Positions 36,244 through 45,235 of a stretch of 64,000 nt of DNA are shown piece by piece; position 1 is the first letter of the stretch, and every line of letters begins with the position of its first letter. The notes beneath the pieces are model-generated. The model was not told the DNA's origin. It did no database searches and saw nothing but the letters and a program-made list of their open reading frames with translations. The stretch is taken from NCBI RefSeq assembly GCF_002312805.1, contig NZ_NMUA01000001.1, positions 1 through 64,000 on the forward strand. The letters run 5' to 3'. Source of the DNA: Sphingobium sp. D43FB (lineage in GTDB: Bacteria > Pseudomonadota > Alphaproteobacteria > Sphingomonadales > Sphingomonadaceae). The position numbers and the translations under genes were made by a program.

Positions 36244-37622
36244 CGGCCACGCCGATCCTGACCGCTGCGCAAATGCGGGCGGCGGAGCAGGCGGTGTTTG
36301 CGTCGGGTGTTGCAGATTATGCGCTGATGGAGCGAGCGGGCGCGGCGGCGGCGGCGATCATCTGGCGGGCAGGCGGGCGGCGCGATACGCTGGTCCTGTG
36401 CGGGCCGGGTAATAATGGCGGCGATGGCTATGTGATTGCGCGGTTGCTGCGCGAACGGGGCGTGGCGGTGCGGGTGGCGGCGCTGTGCGAAAGCCGCACG
36501 CCGTCGAGCCAGTGCGCCCGCGCCGAGTGGGATGGGCTGGTCGAGGATATGGTTACGACCGCACCTGCGACGCAGCTGGTGGATGCGCTGTTCGGCACGG
36601 GCCTGTCGCGGGGGCTGGATGGGGTAGTTGCTGCGCGATTGGGTGAACTGACCAAGGCGGCGAGCCATAGCCATGCCATCGACCTGCCGAGCGGGGTGGA
36701 CACCGACAGTGGCGCGCTTCTCTCCGCCGTGCCGCGCTTTGGGCTTTGTATCGCGCTAGGCGCTTTAAAGCCCGCGCATCTTCTCTATCCGGCGGCGGGC
36801 TGCTTCGATAGGCTGATCACTGCGCCGATCGGCATTGCTGCGCCGGATCAGGTGCACCGGCTGGAACCGCCCCGGCTCATGGCGCCGGGGCCGGATGCGC
36901 ATAAATATACACGCGGCCTTGTGGCGGTGGTCGGTGGATCGATGCCTGGCGCGGCGCGGCTGGCGGCGCGATCGGCGGCGGTGTCGGGTGCTGGCATGGT
37001 TCGGCTGTTCGCCATGGATGGGGCGGTGACCGGGCCGGATGCCATCATTCATCAACAGGTGCAGACGGCGGCGGACGTGGCGAAGGCGCTGGACGATGAC
37101 CGAATCGCGATCGTGCTGTTGGGGCCGGGGCTGGGACGCGATGCAGCCGCGCGCGACCGGCTGGCGGCAGTTGTAGCGGCGGGCCATCGGTTGGTGCTGG
37201 ATGCCGATGCGCTGACGCTGTTGGCGGTCGATGCCATTCCGCGCGGCGCGATCCTGACGCCGCATGAAGGCGAGTTTCGACGGCTGTTCGGCTATCTGCC
37301 CGGCAGCAAGATCGATCGCGCACGGCAGGCCGCGGCGCAAAGCGGTGCGGTGGTGATCTACAAGGGCGCGGACAGCGTGATCGCTGGGCCGGATGGACGG
37401 GTTGCCGTGGCGGCAGGCGCTTCGAGCTGGCTGTCGACTGCCGGGACCGGCGATGTGCTGGCCGGGCTGGTCGCCGGACGACTGGCGGTTACAGGCGATC
37501 CCTTTCGTGCCGCGAGCGAGGCGGTATGGCTGCACGGCGATACCGCGCGGCGGTCGGGCGCGGCGTTCGTGGCCGATGATTTGCCTGATGCGCTGCCAGC
37601 GGCTATCGCCGCGCGATTGTGA
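36240..37622 (+). CDS. nnr: bifunctional NAD(P)H-hydrate epimerase / ADP-dependent dehydratase
   Basis: 460 residues. The N-terminal YjeF_N epimerase domain (about 1-205) has VLCGPGNNGGDGYVIARLL and AIDLPSGVDTDSG. The C-terminal ribokinase-like dehydratase (about 220-460) has KYTRGLVAVVGGSMPGAARL, ILTPHEGEFRRLFG and the key SWLSTAGTGDVLAGLVAG. Together they repair hydrated NADH and NADPH. Starts and stops overlap both neighbours. Confidence 0.96.
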   Translation: MTATPILTAAQMRAAEQAVFASGVADYALMERAGAAAAAIIWRAGGRRDTLVLCGPGNNGGDGYVIARLLRERGVAVRVAALCESRTPSSQCARAEWDGLVEDMVTTAPATQLVDALFGTGLSRGLDGVVAARLGELTKAASHSHAIDLPSGVDTDSGALLSAVPRFGLCIALGALKPAHLLYPAAGCFDRLITAPIGIAAPDQVHRLEPPRLMAPGPDAHKYTRGLVAVVGGSMPGAARLAARSAAVSGAGMVRLFAMDGAVTGPDAIIHQQVQTAADVAKALDDDRIAIVLLGPGLGRDAAARDRLAAVVAAGHRLVLDADALTLLAVDAIPRGAILTPHEGEFRRLFGYLPGSKIDRARQAAAQSGAVVIYKGADSVIAGPDGRVAVAAGASSWLSTAGTGDVLAGLVAGRLAVTGDPFRAASEAVWLHGDTARRSGAAFVADDLPDALPAAIAARL

Positions 37623-38824
37623 CAGACAGCGACCCAGACATCATCATCCGTATCGCCGCCAAGGGCGATGGCATCACCGCCGACGGCCGCCATGCGACGT
37701 TGACCGCACCGGGCGACCGGCTTTTGCCCGACGGCACAGTGGAGCGCGGACCCCATCATGTCGCGCCGCCCTGCGTGCATTTTCCGGCCTGTGGCGGCTG
37801 CGAACTACAGCATCTCGATGACGCCAGCCTGTCCGATTTCGTGACCGGGCGGGTGGTCGGGGCGCTCGCCGGACAAGGGGTGACGGCGCAGACGGTGCTG
37901 CCGACGCATCTGTCGCCGCCGATGACGCGGCGGCGTGCGTCGCTGCGCGCGGCGCGGTCGGGGCGCAAGATCACCATCGGCTTTGCGGAGGCGGGCAGCC
38001 ACACGCTCATTGACCTCACCATGTGTTCGGTTCTTGATCCGCGCCTGTTCGCGCTGCTCGCGCCGTTGCGGGATTTGCTGGCGTTGATCCTGCCCGACAA
38101 GCGGGCCGCGCATGTCCGCATGTCGTTGATCGACCAGGGTGTCGATCTGCTGCTCGAAGGGGTGCGGGTCGAGGGGCTGGCGGCGGACGAAGGGCTGGGC
38201 GATTTCGCGCGGACGCATGGGCTTGCCCGGCTGACGATCGACGAAGGCGACGGGCCGCAGACGCGCTGGGAACCCGAAGCGGCAACGGTGACATTCGGTG
38301 GCGTGGCGGTAGGCTTTCCGGCTTTCTCCTTCCTGCAGGCGACGCCAGATGGCGAAGCGGCGCTGGTCGCGGCGGTGCGCGATGCGATGCCGGAGACGGG
38401 CGCGATTGCCGACTTGTTCAGTGGCCTCGGCACCTTTGCGCTGGCGCTGGGCGCGGCGCGGCCGGTCTATGCGGCGGAGGGCGCGCGCGATGTGGTGCTG
38501 GCGCTCAAACTGGCGGGACAACGGGCGCAGCGGCGGATGGTGGCGGATCATCGCGACCTGTTCCGACGTCCGCTGACGCCGGAGGAACTCAACCGTTTTG
38601 CCGCCGTCGTGCTGGACCCGCCGCGCGCGGGTGCGCGCGAGCAGGTGATGCAACTGGCGGCCTCGACCGTGCCGGTGATCGCCTATGTCTCCTGCAATCC
38701 GGCAAGCTTCGCGCGCGACGCGGTGCATCTGATCGCGGGCGGCTATCGCCTGGAGAGCGTGCGCCCGGTCGGGCAATTCCGCTGGTCCACCCATGTCGAG
38801 ATGGTCGGTATCTTCCGCCGATAA
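37619..38824 (+). CDS. class I SAM-dependent RNA methyltransferase (RlmD/RumA-like)
   Basis: 401 residues from a GTG that overlaps the previous stop (GTGA). A TRAM-like N-terminal strand region is followed by the iron-sulfur cluster motif PPCVHFPACGGCELQHL (C-x5-C-x2-C), the SAM loop ADLFSGLGTFALALG, DPPRAGAREQVMQL and YVSCNPASFARDA with the catalytic Cys. It methylates C5 of a uridine in 23S rRNA (U1939-type) or tRNA; the exact target is not decidable here. Last gene of the run that begins near 32.7 kb. Confidence 0.93.
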   Translation: MTDSDPDIIIRIAAKGDGITADGRHATLTAPGDRLLPDGTVERGPHHVAPPCVHFPACGGCELQHLDDASLSDFVTGRVVGALAGQGVTAQTVLPTHLSPPMTRRRASLRAARSGRKITIGFAEAGSHTLIDLTMCSVLDPRLFALLAPLRDLLALILPDKRAAHVRMSLIDQGVDLLLEGVRVEGLAADEGLGDFARTHGLARLTIDEGDGPQTRWEPEAATVTFGGVAVGFPAFSFLQATPDGEAALVAAVRDAMPETGAIADLFSGLGTFALALGAARPVYAAEGARDVVLALKLAGQRAQRRMVADHRDLFRRPLTPEELNRFAAVVLDPPRAGAREQVMQLAASTVPVIAYVSCNPASFARDAVHLIAGGYRLESVRPVGQFRWSTHVEMVGIFRR

Positions 38825-38827
38825 AAA

Positions 38828-38861
38828 AGTCCCTCGCCGCAGGGGGAAGCGGCGAGGGACT
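38828..38861 (-). terminator. rho-independent terminator for the polyamine operon
   Basis: A 13-bp perfect stem (AGTCCCTCGCCGC / GCGGCGAGGGACT) with an 8-base loop. The A run at 38823-38828 becomes a U tract on the minus strand, so it stops transcription leaving the decarboxylase gene. There is no T run for the plus strand, though the hairpin may still help end the methyltransferase mRNA. Confidence 0.9.
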
Positions 38862-38894
38862 GGCATCCTCTCCAACAGGGAAACCGAGGTCGGT

Positions 38895-40085
38895 TTAGCC
38901 CAGCTTGATGACGGTTGCGCGACGGCGGGCGGGTACGGCTTCGGCATAGAGGCTGGCCATCGGCGCATCCTCCACTTCGATCGTCGCTTCCGACGTGAAG
39001 CCGTTGAAGCCGGTCCGCATCGCTGCGCCATAGGCGCCCAGCATGCCGATCTCGATATAGTCGCCAACGCCGACATCGGCGGGCAGCATGAACGGACCGA
39101 CCATATGGTCCATATCGTCGCAGGTGGGGCCATAGAAGGAGAAGCCGGTCTGCTCCGCCATGCTATCCTCTTCGCGCAGCAGCGCGACGGGGAAGCGCCA
39201 GCCGATATGCGCCGCATCGAACAAGGCACCATAGGCACCGTCATTGATGTAGAGCTCGGTGCCGCGACGGCGCTCTACCCGGACGATGATGGAGCTATAT
39301 TCGGCGGACAAGGCCCGGCCGGGTTCGCACCACAATTCGGACGAATAGCTGACCGGCAGGCTTTCAAAGCCACGGTGGATCGCGTCGAAATAATTTTCGA
39401 GCGCGACCGGCTCCATGCCGGGATAGATGGACGGAAAGCCGCCGCCAACATCGATGATGTCGACCGTGACCGCCGCATCGACGATCGCCGCGCGGACGCG
39501 TTCGATGGCGTCACTATAGGCCTGCGGGCTCATCGCCTGGCTGCCGACATGGAAGCAGATGCCAAGGGCATCGGCAGCCTGGCGGGTGGCCATCAGCAGA
39601 TCGCGGGTCTCGCCCAGTTCCGCGCCGAATTTCGACGCGAGGGACAATTCGCTATGCTCGGACGATACGCGCAGGCGGACGCACAGTTCCAGATCGGTCG
39701 CGTCATTGGTGGCGCGCATGATCTTGTCCAGCTCGTCGATCGTGTCGAGCGAGAAGGTGCGCACGCCATGGACGGCATAGGCTTCGGCAATGGCTTCTTC
39801 AGCCTTGACCGGATGCATGAAGCAAAGCTTCGCGTCCGGCAGCGTTTCGGCGACGAGGCGCACTTCCGCGATGGAAGCAACGTCATAGTGCGAGATACCG
39901 CTGTCCCACAATGTCCGAAGCAAATCGGGCGAGGGGTTCGCCTTCACCGCATAGAGCGAGCGCCCCGGAAACTTCTCGACGAAGAATCGGGCTGCCCTGG
40001 CTGCGGCCTGGGGACGAATAAGCGTTACCGGTGCTGCCGGTGTGAGGGCGGTTGCTACCCCCAGCGCGCTAGGATGCTTGTGCAA
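38895..40085 (-). CDS. odc: ornithine/lysine decarboxylase, fold type III
   Basis: 396 residues from a TTG (codons 2-5 are HKHP), preceded by GGAGG at 9 bases. The alanine-racemase-like barrel has the PLP lysine in YAVKANPSPDL (Lys48) and HVGSQAMSP, WCEPGRALSAE; the catalytic Cys is in FYGPTCDDMDHM. It decarboxylates ornithine to putrescine (some members also lysine to cadaverine). It is the third gene of the polyamine operon after the carboxynorspermidine genes, and its leader carries the speF-like hairpin. Confidence 0.93.
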   Translation of the reverse strand: MHKHPSALGVATALTPAAPVTLIRPQAAARAARFFVEKFPGRSLYAVKANPSPDLLRTLWDSGISHYDVASIAEVRLVAETLPDAKLCFMHPVKAEEAIAEAYAVHGVRTFSLDTIDELDKIMRATNDATDLELCVRLRVSSEHSELSLASKFGAELGETRDLLMATRQAADALGICFHVGSQAMSPQAYSDAIERVRAAIVDAAVTVDIIDVGGGFPSIYPGMEPVALENYFDAIHRGFESLPVSYSSELWCEPGRALSAEYSSIIVRVERRRGTELYINDGAYGALFDAAHIGWRFPVALLREEDSMAEQTGFSFYGPTCDDMDHMVGPFMLPADVGVGDYIEIGMLGAYGAAMRTGFNGFTSEATIEVEDAPMASLYAEAVPARRRATVIKLG

Positions 40086-40195
40086 TTCAAGGGACCTCCA
40101 GTGTAGTCAAGGTGAAAGAAGCTGCCTTGCGGTGGAAGTCCCATGGGGCAGCGGACGGCCGATATAGTCGGGGGGGTCCCCCCTGTAAAGCGCAT
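40086..40195 (-). promoter_or_regulatory. speF-like leader RNA: hairpin sequestering the decarboxylase Shine-Dalgarno
   Basis: On the minus strand GGGACTTCCA (40142-40133) pairs over 10 bp (one GU) with TGGAGGTCCC (40100-40091), which contains the GGAGG of the TTG-started decarboxylase; the loop is 32 bases. A second GC hairpin (GGGGGG/CCCCCC, 40171-40184) lies upstream. Alphaproteobacterial ornithine decarboxylase genes are known to carry the speF RNA motif; position and hairpin fit, but I have not checked it against the Rfam covariance model. A 46-codon frame (ATG at 40195, stop at 40055) runs across the leader and the start of the decarboxylase; no Shine-Dalgarno precedes it. Confidence 0.65.
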
Positions 40196-40233
40196 ATGAA
40201 AATTTTGTTGCGCGTGCTCGCACGAACCGTGCG

Positions 40234-41406
40234 TCAGGAGAGACGAGCCTTGAAGTCCTGATAGGAAAAGGCCCGGATTTGCTGGAGTTCGTCGGTGGCA
40301 GAGTTCCACAGCCAGATGTCGGGCAGGGGGACGCCGTTGAAGGTGTTGGTCTTGACCATCGAATAATGGGCCTGGTCAAGGAAGGCGATGCGTGCGCCTG
40401 GTTCCGCGCCGCCAGGCACATGATAGTCGCCAATAATGTCCCCGGCAAGGCAGGAGGGACCACCGAGTCGGACCAACGGGCCTTCGCTCGGCTCGTGCAG
40501 CATCGCGGGGCGATAGGGTGCCTCGATCACGTCGGGCATGTGGCACGTGGCGGAGATGTCGGTGATCGCTACCGGCATGCCGTTGTCGATCACGTCGAGA
40601 ATTTCACCGACCAAGATGCCAGCGTCGAGCGCCATCGCTTCGCCGGGTTCCAGATAGAGAGTGAGGCCGGTCTTGGCCTTCACGCCCTGGAGAAAGGCGA
40701 CGAGATCGTCGCGCTGATAATCGGCGCGGGTGATGTGATGCCCGCCGCCGAAATTCAGCCATTTGAGGGTCGAGAGGCGCGGCATGATATGCGGTTCGAC
40801 CGCGGCCCAGGTGCGTTCCAGCGGTGCCAAATCCTGTTCGCACAGATTATGGAAATGGATGCCGTCGACACCCGACAGATGATCGGGCGTTAGCTGGTTG
40901 ACGGGAAAGCCGAGGCGGCTGTGCGGCTGCGACGGGTCATATTTGGCGACCTCGCCCTCCGGGTTTTGCGGGTTGATGCGCAGGCCGATGTCGAAATCAT
41001 GCCCGGCGGCGCGGGCGGCGTCGATCTGCGGCTTGAAGCGGGCGATCTGGCCGGGGCTGTTGAAGATGACATGGTCGGACATCTTGAGGATTTCGGCCAG
41101 ATCGTCGGGCTTGTAGGCGGCACAATAGGTCGCGACCTCGCCCTTATATTCCTCGCGGCCGAGGCGCGCTTCGTACAGGCCCGATGCGCACACGCCGTCG
41201 AGATATTCGCTCACGACGCTGCCCAGCGACCACATGGAAAAGGCCTTGAGCGCGCCCAGCACCTTGATGCCCGCGCGGTCGCGAACATCGGCGAGGATCG
41301 CCAGATTGCGCCGGATCGCGGCCTCATCCACCACAAAGGCGGGCGAGGGGACGCGATACAAGTCGAAATGCGCGAAGGCGGCGGGATCGCCGGCTTTGGT
41401 TTCCAT
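40234..41406 (-). CDS. nspC: carboxynorspermidine decarboxylase
   Basis: 390 residues. PLP lysine in KVLGALKAFSMW (Lys54); HSRLGFPVNQL, IHFHNLCEQDL, LNFGGGHHIT and LEPGEAMALD are typical of NspC. It decarboxylates carboxynorspermidine or carboxyspermidine, the last step of the aspartate-semialdehyde route to norspermidine or spermidine. The dehydrogenase gene is immediately upstream with a REPIN-like element between, and the decarboxylase for putrescine follows. Confidence 0.95.
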   Translation of the reverse strand: METKAGDPAAFAHFDLYRVPSPAFVVDEAAIRRNLAILADVRDRAGIKVLGALKAFSMWSLGSVVSEYLDGVCASGLYEARLGREEYKGEVATYCAAYKPDDLAEILKMSDHVIFNSPGQIARFKPQIDAARAAGHDFDIGLRINPQNPEGEVAKYDPSQPHSRLGFPVNQLTPDHLSGVDGIHFHNLCEQDLAPLERTWAAVEPHIMPRLSTLKWLNFGGGHHITRADYQRDDLVAFLQGVKAKTGLTLYLEPGEAMALDAGILVGEILDVIDNGMPVAITDISATCHMPDVIEAPYRPAMLHEPSEGPLVRLGGPSCLAGDIIGDYHVPGGAEPGARIAFLDQAHYSMVKTNTFNGVPLPDIWLWNSATDELQQIRAFSYQDFKARLS

Positions 41407-41426
41407 GAATCATCCTCCGCCACATC

Positions 41427-41504
41427 GTCACCCCAGCGAACGCTGGGGTCTCACTTCCTCGTGGCGCAAAAGAAAAGAGAGATCCCAGCATTCGCTGGGA
41501 TGAC
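41427..41504. repeat. family-B two-armed REPIN-like element between the dehydrogenase and nspC genes
   Basis: Left arm 41427-41452 (GTCACCCCAGCGAACGCTGG...) and right arm 41479-41504 (GAGATCCCAGCATTCGCTGG...) are inverted, each with its own short hairpin (CCCAGC..GCTGGG), 26-base centre. Family B shares GTCAT-SCCAGCGAA-NGCTGGS-ATCTC with the arms at 52980, 53322 and 57834. The right arm is identical to that at 57880-57905. Confidence 0.9.
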
Positions 41505-41510
41505 GAGGTG

Positions 41511-42728
41511 TTAAAACGCCAGCGGCGCGTCCAGTTCCTTCACCTGCCAGGGCAGGCCATGCTTGTTGAGCATGTCCATGAAGGGATCGGGATTGAACTG
41601 TTCGATATTGAACACGCCTTCGCCTTTCCACGCGCCGGTCAGCATCATGGCGGCGCCGATCATCGCAGGAACGCCGGTGGTGTAGCTCACGGCCTGGTTG
41701 CCGGTTTCGGCATAGGCGTCCTCATGATCGCAGACCTGATAGAGATAGACGGTCTTGGCCTCGCCATCCTTCACGCCGGTTGCGATATCGCCGATATTAG
41801 TCTTGCCCTTGGTGGTGGAACCCAGGCTCGATGGTTCGGGCAGCACGGCCTTGAGGAACTGGAGCGGGATGATCTCCTTGCCCTCATACATGACCGGGTC
41901 GATGCGGGTCATGCCGACATTCTGCAGCACTTCGAGATGTTTCAGATACGCATCGCCGAAGGTCATCCAGAAACGGATGCGTTTGATTTCGGGATAGAAT
42001 TTGGCGAGGCTTTCCAATTCCTCATGATACATGAGGTACATATTCTTCTCGCCTACCTGGTCGAAATCGAACGTATGCTTGTGGCTGAGCGCCGGGCCTT
42101 CGACCCATTCGCCCGCCTCCCAGTGACGCGATGGCGCGGTTACTTCGCGGATGTTGATTTCCGGGTTGAAGTTGGTCGCGAAATGCTGGCCATGGTCGCC
42201 GCCATTGCAATCGAGAATGTCGAGCGTGTCGATCGTATCAAGCAGATGCTTCTTGATGTAGCTGGCGAACACGCTGGTCACGCCGGGGTCGAATCCCGAA
42301 CCCAGCAGCGCCATGATGCCCGCTTCCTTGAAGCGATCCTGATAGGCCCACTGCCAGCCATATTCGAACTTGGGCGTGTCGCGTGGTTCGTAATTGGCGG
42401 TGTCGAGATAGTCGGTTTTGGTCGCGAGGCACGCGTCCATGATGTTGAGGTCCTGATAGGGGAGGGCCAGGTTGACGACCAGCTTGGGCTGCACCTTCTC
42501 AATCAGCGCGATCGTGGCCGCGACATCATCGGCATCGACCTGCGCCACGTCGATGGTGACGCCGGTGCGGGCCAGAACCGATTCGGCGACCTTCTCGCAA
42601 CTCACGATGCGGCGGCTGGCCAGCGTGATGTGCGAGAAAATATCGGGGTTCATCGCCATCTTGTGAACTGCGACAGACCCGACGCCGCCTGCGCCGATGA
42701 CCAGAACCTTGCTCAATCTCGTCTCCAT
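41511..42728 (-). CDS. carboxynorspermidine/carboxyspermidine dehydrogenase (saccharopine dehydrogenase family)
   Basis: 405 residues with the Rossmann loop VLVIGAGGVGSVAVHKM, then VNLALPYQDLNIMDAC, LDTANYEPRD, GFDPGVTSVFASYIKKHLL and CNGGDHGQHF, the pattern of CASDH rather than of lysine-forming enzymes. It makes carboxyspermidine from putrescine (or carboxynorspermidine from 1,3-diaminopropane) and aspartate semialdehyde. First gene of the three-gene polyamine operon. Confidence 0.93.
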   Translation of the reverse strand: METRLSKVLVIGAGGVGSVAVHKMAMNPDIFSHITLASRRIVSCEKVAESVLARTGVTIDVAQVDADDVAATIALIEKVQPKLVVNLALPYQDLNIMDACLATKTDYLDTANYEPRDTPKFEYGWQWAYQDRFKEAGIMALLGSGFDPGVTSVFASYIKKHLLDTIDTLDILDCNGGDHGQHFATNFNPEINIREVTAPSRHWEAGEWVEGPALSHKHTFDFDQVGEKNMYLMYHEELESLAKFYPEIKRIRFWMTFGDAYLKHLEVLQNVGMTRIDPVMYEGKEIIPLQFLKAVLPEPSSLGSTTKGKTNIGDIATGVKDGEAKTVYLYQVCDHEDAYAETGNQAVSYTTGVPAMIGAAMMLTGAWKGEGVFNIEQFNPDPFMDMLNKHGLPWQVKELDAPLAF

Positions 42729-42912
42729 ATCCTGTACGCGGCATGCGCGCTAAAAGGGCCATATAGGGGCTTGGCGTGACAGCGCAAAGTCAGATGCTTG
42801 GGCGGGGCGCCCAGCACATGCCTTAAGGGGCAGTGGCGCAACCTTATCCAGTCCGCAAACGTAAGGGCATCGCATCCCTATCAAGCTGATGCGTGGAAGA
42901 GGAAGTAAGCCC

Positions 42913-43476
42913 ATGAAATTCTCGAACGTCTCGCTGGCGCTGGCCGCGACCCTGTTGTCCGTCAGTGGCGCGGCTCTGGCCAATCATCATATGGAAAAGA
43001 ACCCGATGGTCGGCGGCGCGGCCATGTATCCGACCAAGGATATCGTCGATAACGCCGTCAATTCGAAGGATCACACGACGCTGGTCGCCGCCGTCAAGGC
43101 CGCTGGCCTTGTCGATACGCTCAAGAGCGCCGGGCCGTTCACCGTGTTCGCGCCGACCAACGCCGCCTTTGCCAAGCTGCCCGCCGGTACGGTCGATACG
43201 CTGGTGAAGCCGGAAAATAAGGCGACGCTGACGAAGATCCTGACCTACCATGTTGTCGCGGGCAAGATGAACGCCGCCGACATCATCGCCGCCGCACAGG
43301 CCGCCGGTGGCAAGGCAACGCTGACCACGGTGGAAGGCCAGCCACTTACCGCATGGAAGGATGGCGACGCCGTCTATCTGCAGGATGCCAAGGGCGGCAC
43401 GTCCAAGGTGACGATCGCTGACGTCAACCAGTCCAACGGCGTCATTCATGTCATCGACACGGTATTGATGCCCTGA
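42913..43476 (+). CDS. secreted fasciclin-domain protein
   Basis: 187 residues from the ATG at 42913. Sec signal MKFSNVSLALAATLLSVSG ending AALA. One FAS1 domain: VDNAVNSKDHTTLVAAVKAA, GPFTVFAPTNAAFAKLP, LTYHVVAG and the C-terminal NGVIHVIDTVLMP. FAS1 proteins mediate adhesion or matrix contact at the cell surface; single-domain exported members are common in sphingomonads. Divergent from the polyamine operon. Confidence 0.93.
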   Translation: MKFSNVSLALAATLLSVSGAALANHHMEKNPMVGGAAMYPTKDIVDNAVNSKDHTTLVAAVKAAGLVDTLKSAGPFTVFAPTNAAFAKLPAGTVDTLVKPENKATLTKILTYHVVAGKMNAADIIAAAQAAGGKATLTTVEGQPLTAWKDGDAVYLQDAKGGTSKVTIADVNQSNGVIHVIDTVLMP

Positions 43477-43557
43477 TCCTTGTCGGGTGACATGAAGGAC
43501 GGCGGGCCAGTGGCGGGATATTCCCGCTACTGGCCCGTTTGTGTTGGTGAAGCAGGC

Positions 43558-45141
43558 TCAGCGCACCAGTTTCTTCAAACCCTCCACCGTATCCGCCTCT
43601 GCCGCAGGTTTATCGCGCCTGATCCGGGCGATGCGGGGAAAGCGCATGGCAAGGCCCGATTTGTGGCGCTTGCTGTCGTGGATGCTGTCGAACGCGACCT
43701 CCAGCACGAGTGATTTTTCGACTTCCCGCACCGGGCCGAAGCGTGCCACCGTATTCTGGCGAACGAAGCGGTCGAGCATCTTGAGTTCCTCGTCGGTGAA
43801 GCCGCTATAGGCCTTGCCGACCGGATGCAGTTCGCCGTCCGCCGTCCAGCAGCCGAACGTATAGTCCGAATAAAAGGATGAGCGTTTGCCGTGGCCGCGC
43901 TGGGCGTACATCATCACGCAATCGGCGGTCAGCGGATCGCGCTTCCATTTATACCAGAGCGCGGCCTTGCGCCCAGCCACATAGGGGCTGTCGCGGCGCT
44001 TGAGCATTACCCCTTCGATCGCGGCGTCGCGGGCACCGGCGCGGATATCGGCGAGCGCGTCGAAATCGTCGGCGTCGATGATGGTGGACAGGTCGAAGCG
44101 GGTCGCGTCGAGCTGCGGCATATAGGCTTCGAGCCGGGCGCGGCGGTCGGTCCAGGGGAAGGCGCGCAAATCCTCGTCGCCGTCGAGCAGCAGGTCGTAG
44201 AGGCGGACGAAAGCGGGATAATCCGCCTGCATTTTGGCGCTGACGACTTTGCGGCCAAGCCGTTGTTGCAGGGCGTTGAAACTCGCCGCTTCGCCGCCCT
44301 GAAAATCGCCGCGCACCAGCAATTCGCCGTCCAGCACGGCATGGCCGGTGAAGGCGGCCGCGATTTCAGGGAAGCTGGCGGAAATATCGTCGCCCGCGCG
44401 GCTGTAGAGGCGGGTCTCGCTCCCCGTGCCGACGATCTGGATGCGGATGCCGTCCCATTTCCATTCGGCGACATAGTCGATAAGGTCGACGCTGTCGGCT
44501 TCGAGCGGATGGGCGAGCATGAAAGGGCGGAAGAAGGGGGTGCCCGATGGGTCGGGGCGTTCGGTGCGCCCCTCCGCCCAGTCGAACAACTCGGCATAGG
44601 GCGGGATCAGGGAATGCCAGACCTGTTCGACATCATCGACATCGAGGCCGAACGCCTGCGCAAAGCCCGTCTTGGCGAGGCGTGCCGAGATGCCAACGCG
44701 CAGGCCCCCGGTTGCGAGCTTGAGCAAGGCGAAGCGGCCCGATGCGTCGAGATGGTTCATCATCTGCGCTAAGACGTCAGGCGCGGCGGCGCGGCTGGTG
44801 GCGTGGAGGCGATCGACCACCGTGGCCAGCGTCAACGTGCCATCGTCCAAGTCGGGCGGTTCATTGGGCGGTGGGGGCCAGAGCAGGGCGACGGTTTCGG
44901 CAAGATCGCCGACATAGTCGCGGCTCATTTCGTAGAGGACAGGATCGACGCGAGCGCGGATCATCTCGCCGATAGCGGAGGATTTGACCGCCTTGAGGTC
45001 GAGATTGCCGGTCAGCGCGGCGAGCGCCCAGCCACGATCCGGGTCTGGTGCCGTGCGCAGATAGGTGGCGATCAGCGCCAGCTTGCCATTGCGCGAGCGA
45101 GTGTAGACGAGCGCGTCGAGCAGTTGGGAGAATGGCCTCAT
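43558..45141 (-). CDS. ATP-dependent DNA ligase (exonuclease-associated bacterial type)
   Basis: 527 residues from the ATG at 45141. An N-terminal DNA-binding domain (about 1-200) is followed by the adenylation domain, with the lysine nucleophile Lys228 in EWKWDGIRI. The remaining nucleotidyltransferase motifs are RAGDDISASFPE, LDGELLVRG, GVMLKRRDSPY and KWKRDPLTADCVMM. This type is usually encoded with a metallo-beta-lactamase exonuclease and an Lhr-like helicase; here only the exonuclease is adjacent. Likely used in non-replicative DNA repair. Confidence 0.95.
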   Translation of the reverse strand: MRPFSQLLDALVYTRSRNGKLALIATYLRTAPDPDRGWALAALTGNLDLKAVKSSAIGEMIRARVDPVLYEMSRDYVGDLAETVALLWPPPPNEPPDLDDGTLTLATVVDRLHATSRAAAPDVLAQMMNHLDASGRFALLKLATGGLRVGISARLAKTGFAQAFGLDVDDVEQVWHSLIPPYAELFDWAEGRTERPDPSGTPFFRPFMLAHPLEADSVDLIDYVAEWKWDGIRIQIVGTGSETRLYSRAGDDISASFPEIAAAFTGHAVLDGELLVRGDFQGGEAASFNALQQRLGRKVVSAKMQADYPAFVRLYDLLLDGDEDLRAFPWTDRRARLEAYMPQLDATRFDLSTIIDADDFDALADIRAGARDAAIEGVMLKRRDSPYVAGRKAALWYKWKRDPLTADCVMMYAQRGHGKRSSFYSDYTFGCWTADGELHPVGKAYSGFTDEELKMLDRFVRQNTVARFGPVREVEKSLVLEVAFDSIHDSKRHKSGLAMRFPRIARIRRDKPAAEADTVEGLKKLVR

Positions 45142-45151
45142 GATCCCACCT

Positions 45152-45215
45152 CCGTTCGGTTCGAACTTGTCGAGAACGGGGGAGGAGCAGTTCTCGACAA
45201 GCTCGAACCGAACGG
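45152..45215. repeat. family-A palindromic repeat between the exonuclease and ligase genes
   Basis: Left arm 45152-45176 (CCGTTCGGTTCGAACTTGTC...) and right arm 45191-45215 (TTCTCGACAAGCTCGAACCG...) are reverse complements with a single mismatch and a 14-base centre. It lies 11-74 bp before the ligase ATG inside the operon. Confidence 0.9.
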
Positions 45216-45235
45216 GTGGGGGCATGTCTTGGCCA

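Noticed and set aside
40171..40184. Rho-independent terminator between nspC and the decarboxylase
   Set aside because: The GC hairpin has no U tract on the minus strand and the downstream gene needs read-through.
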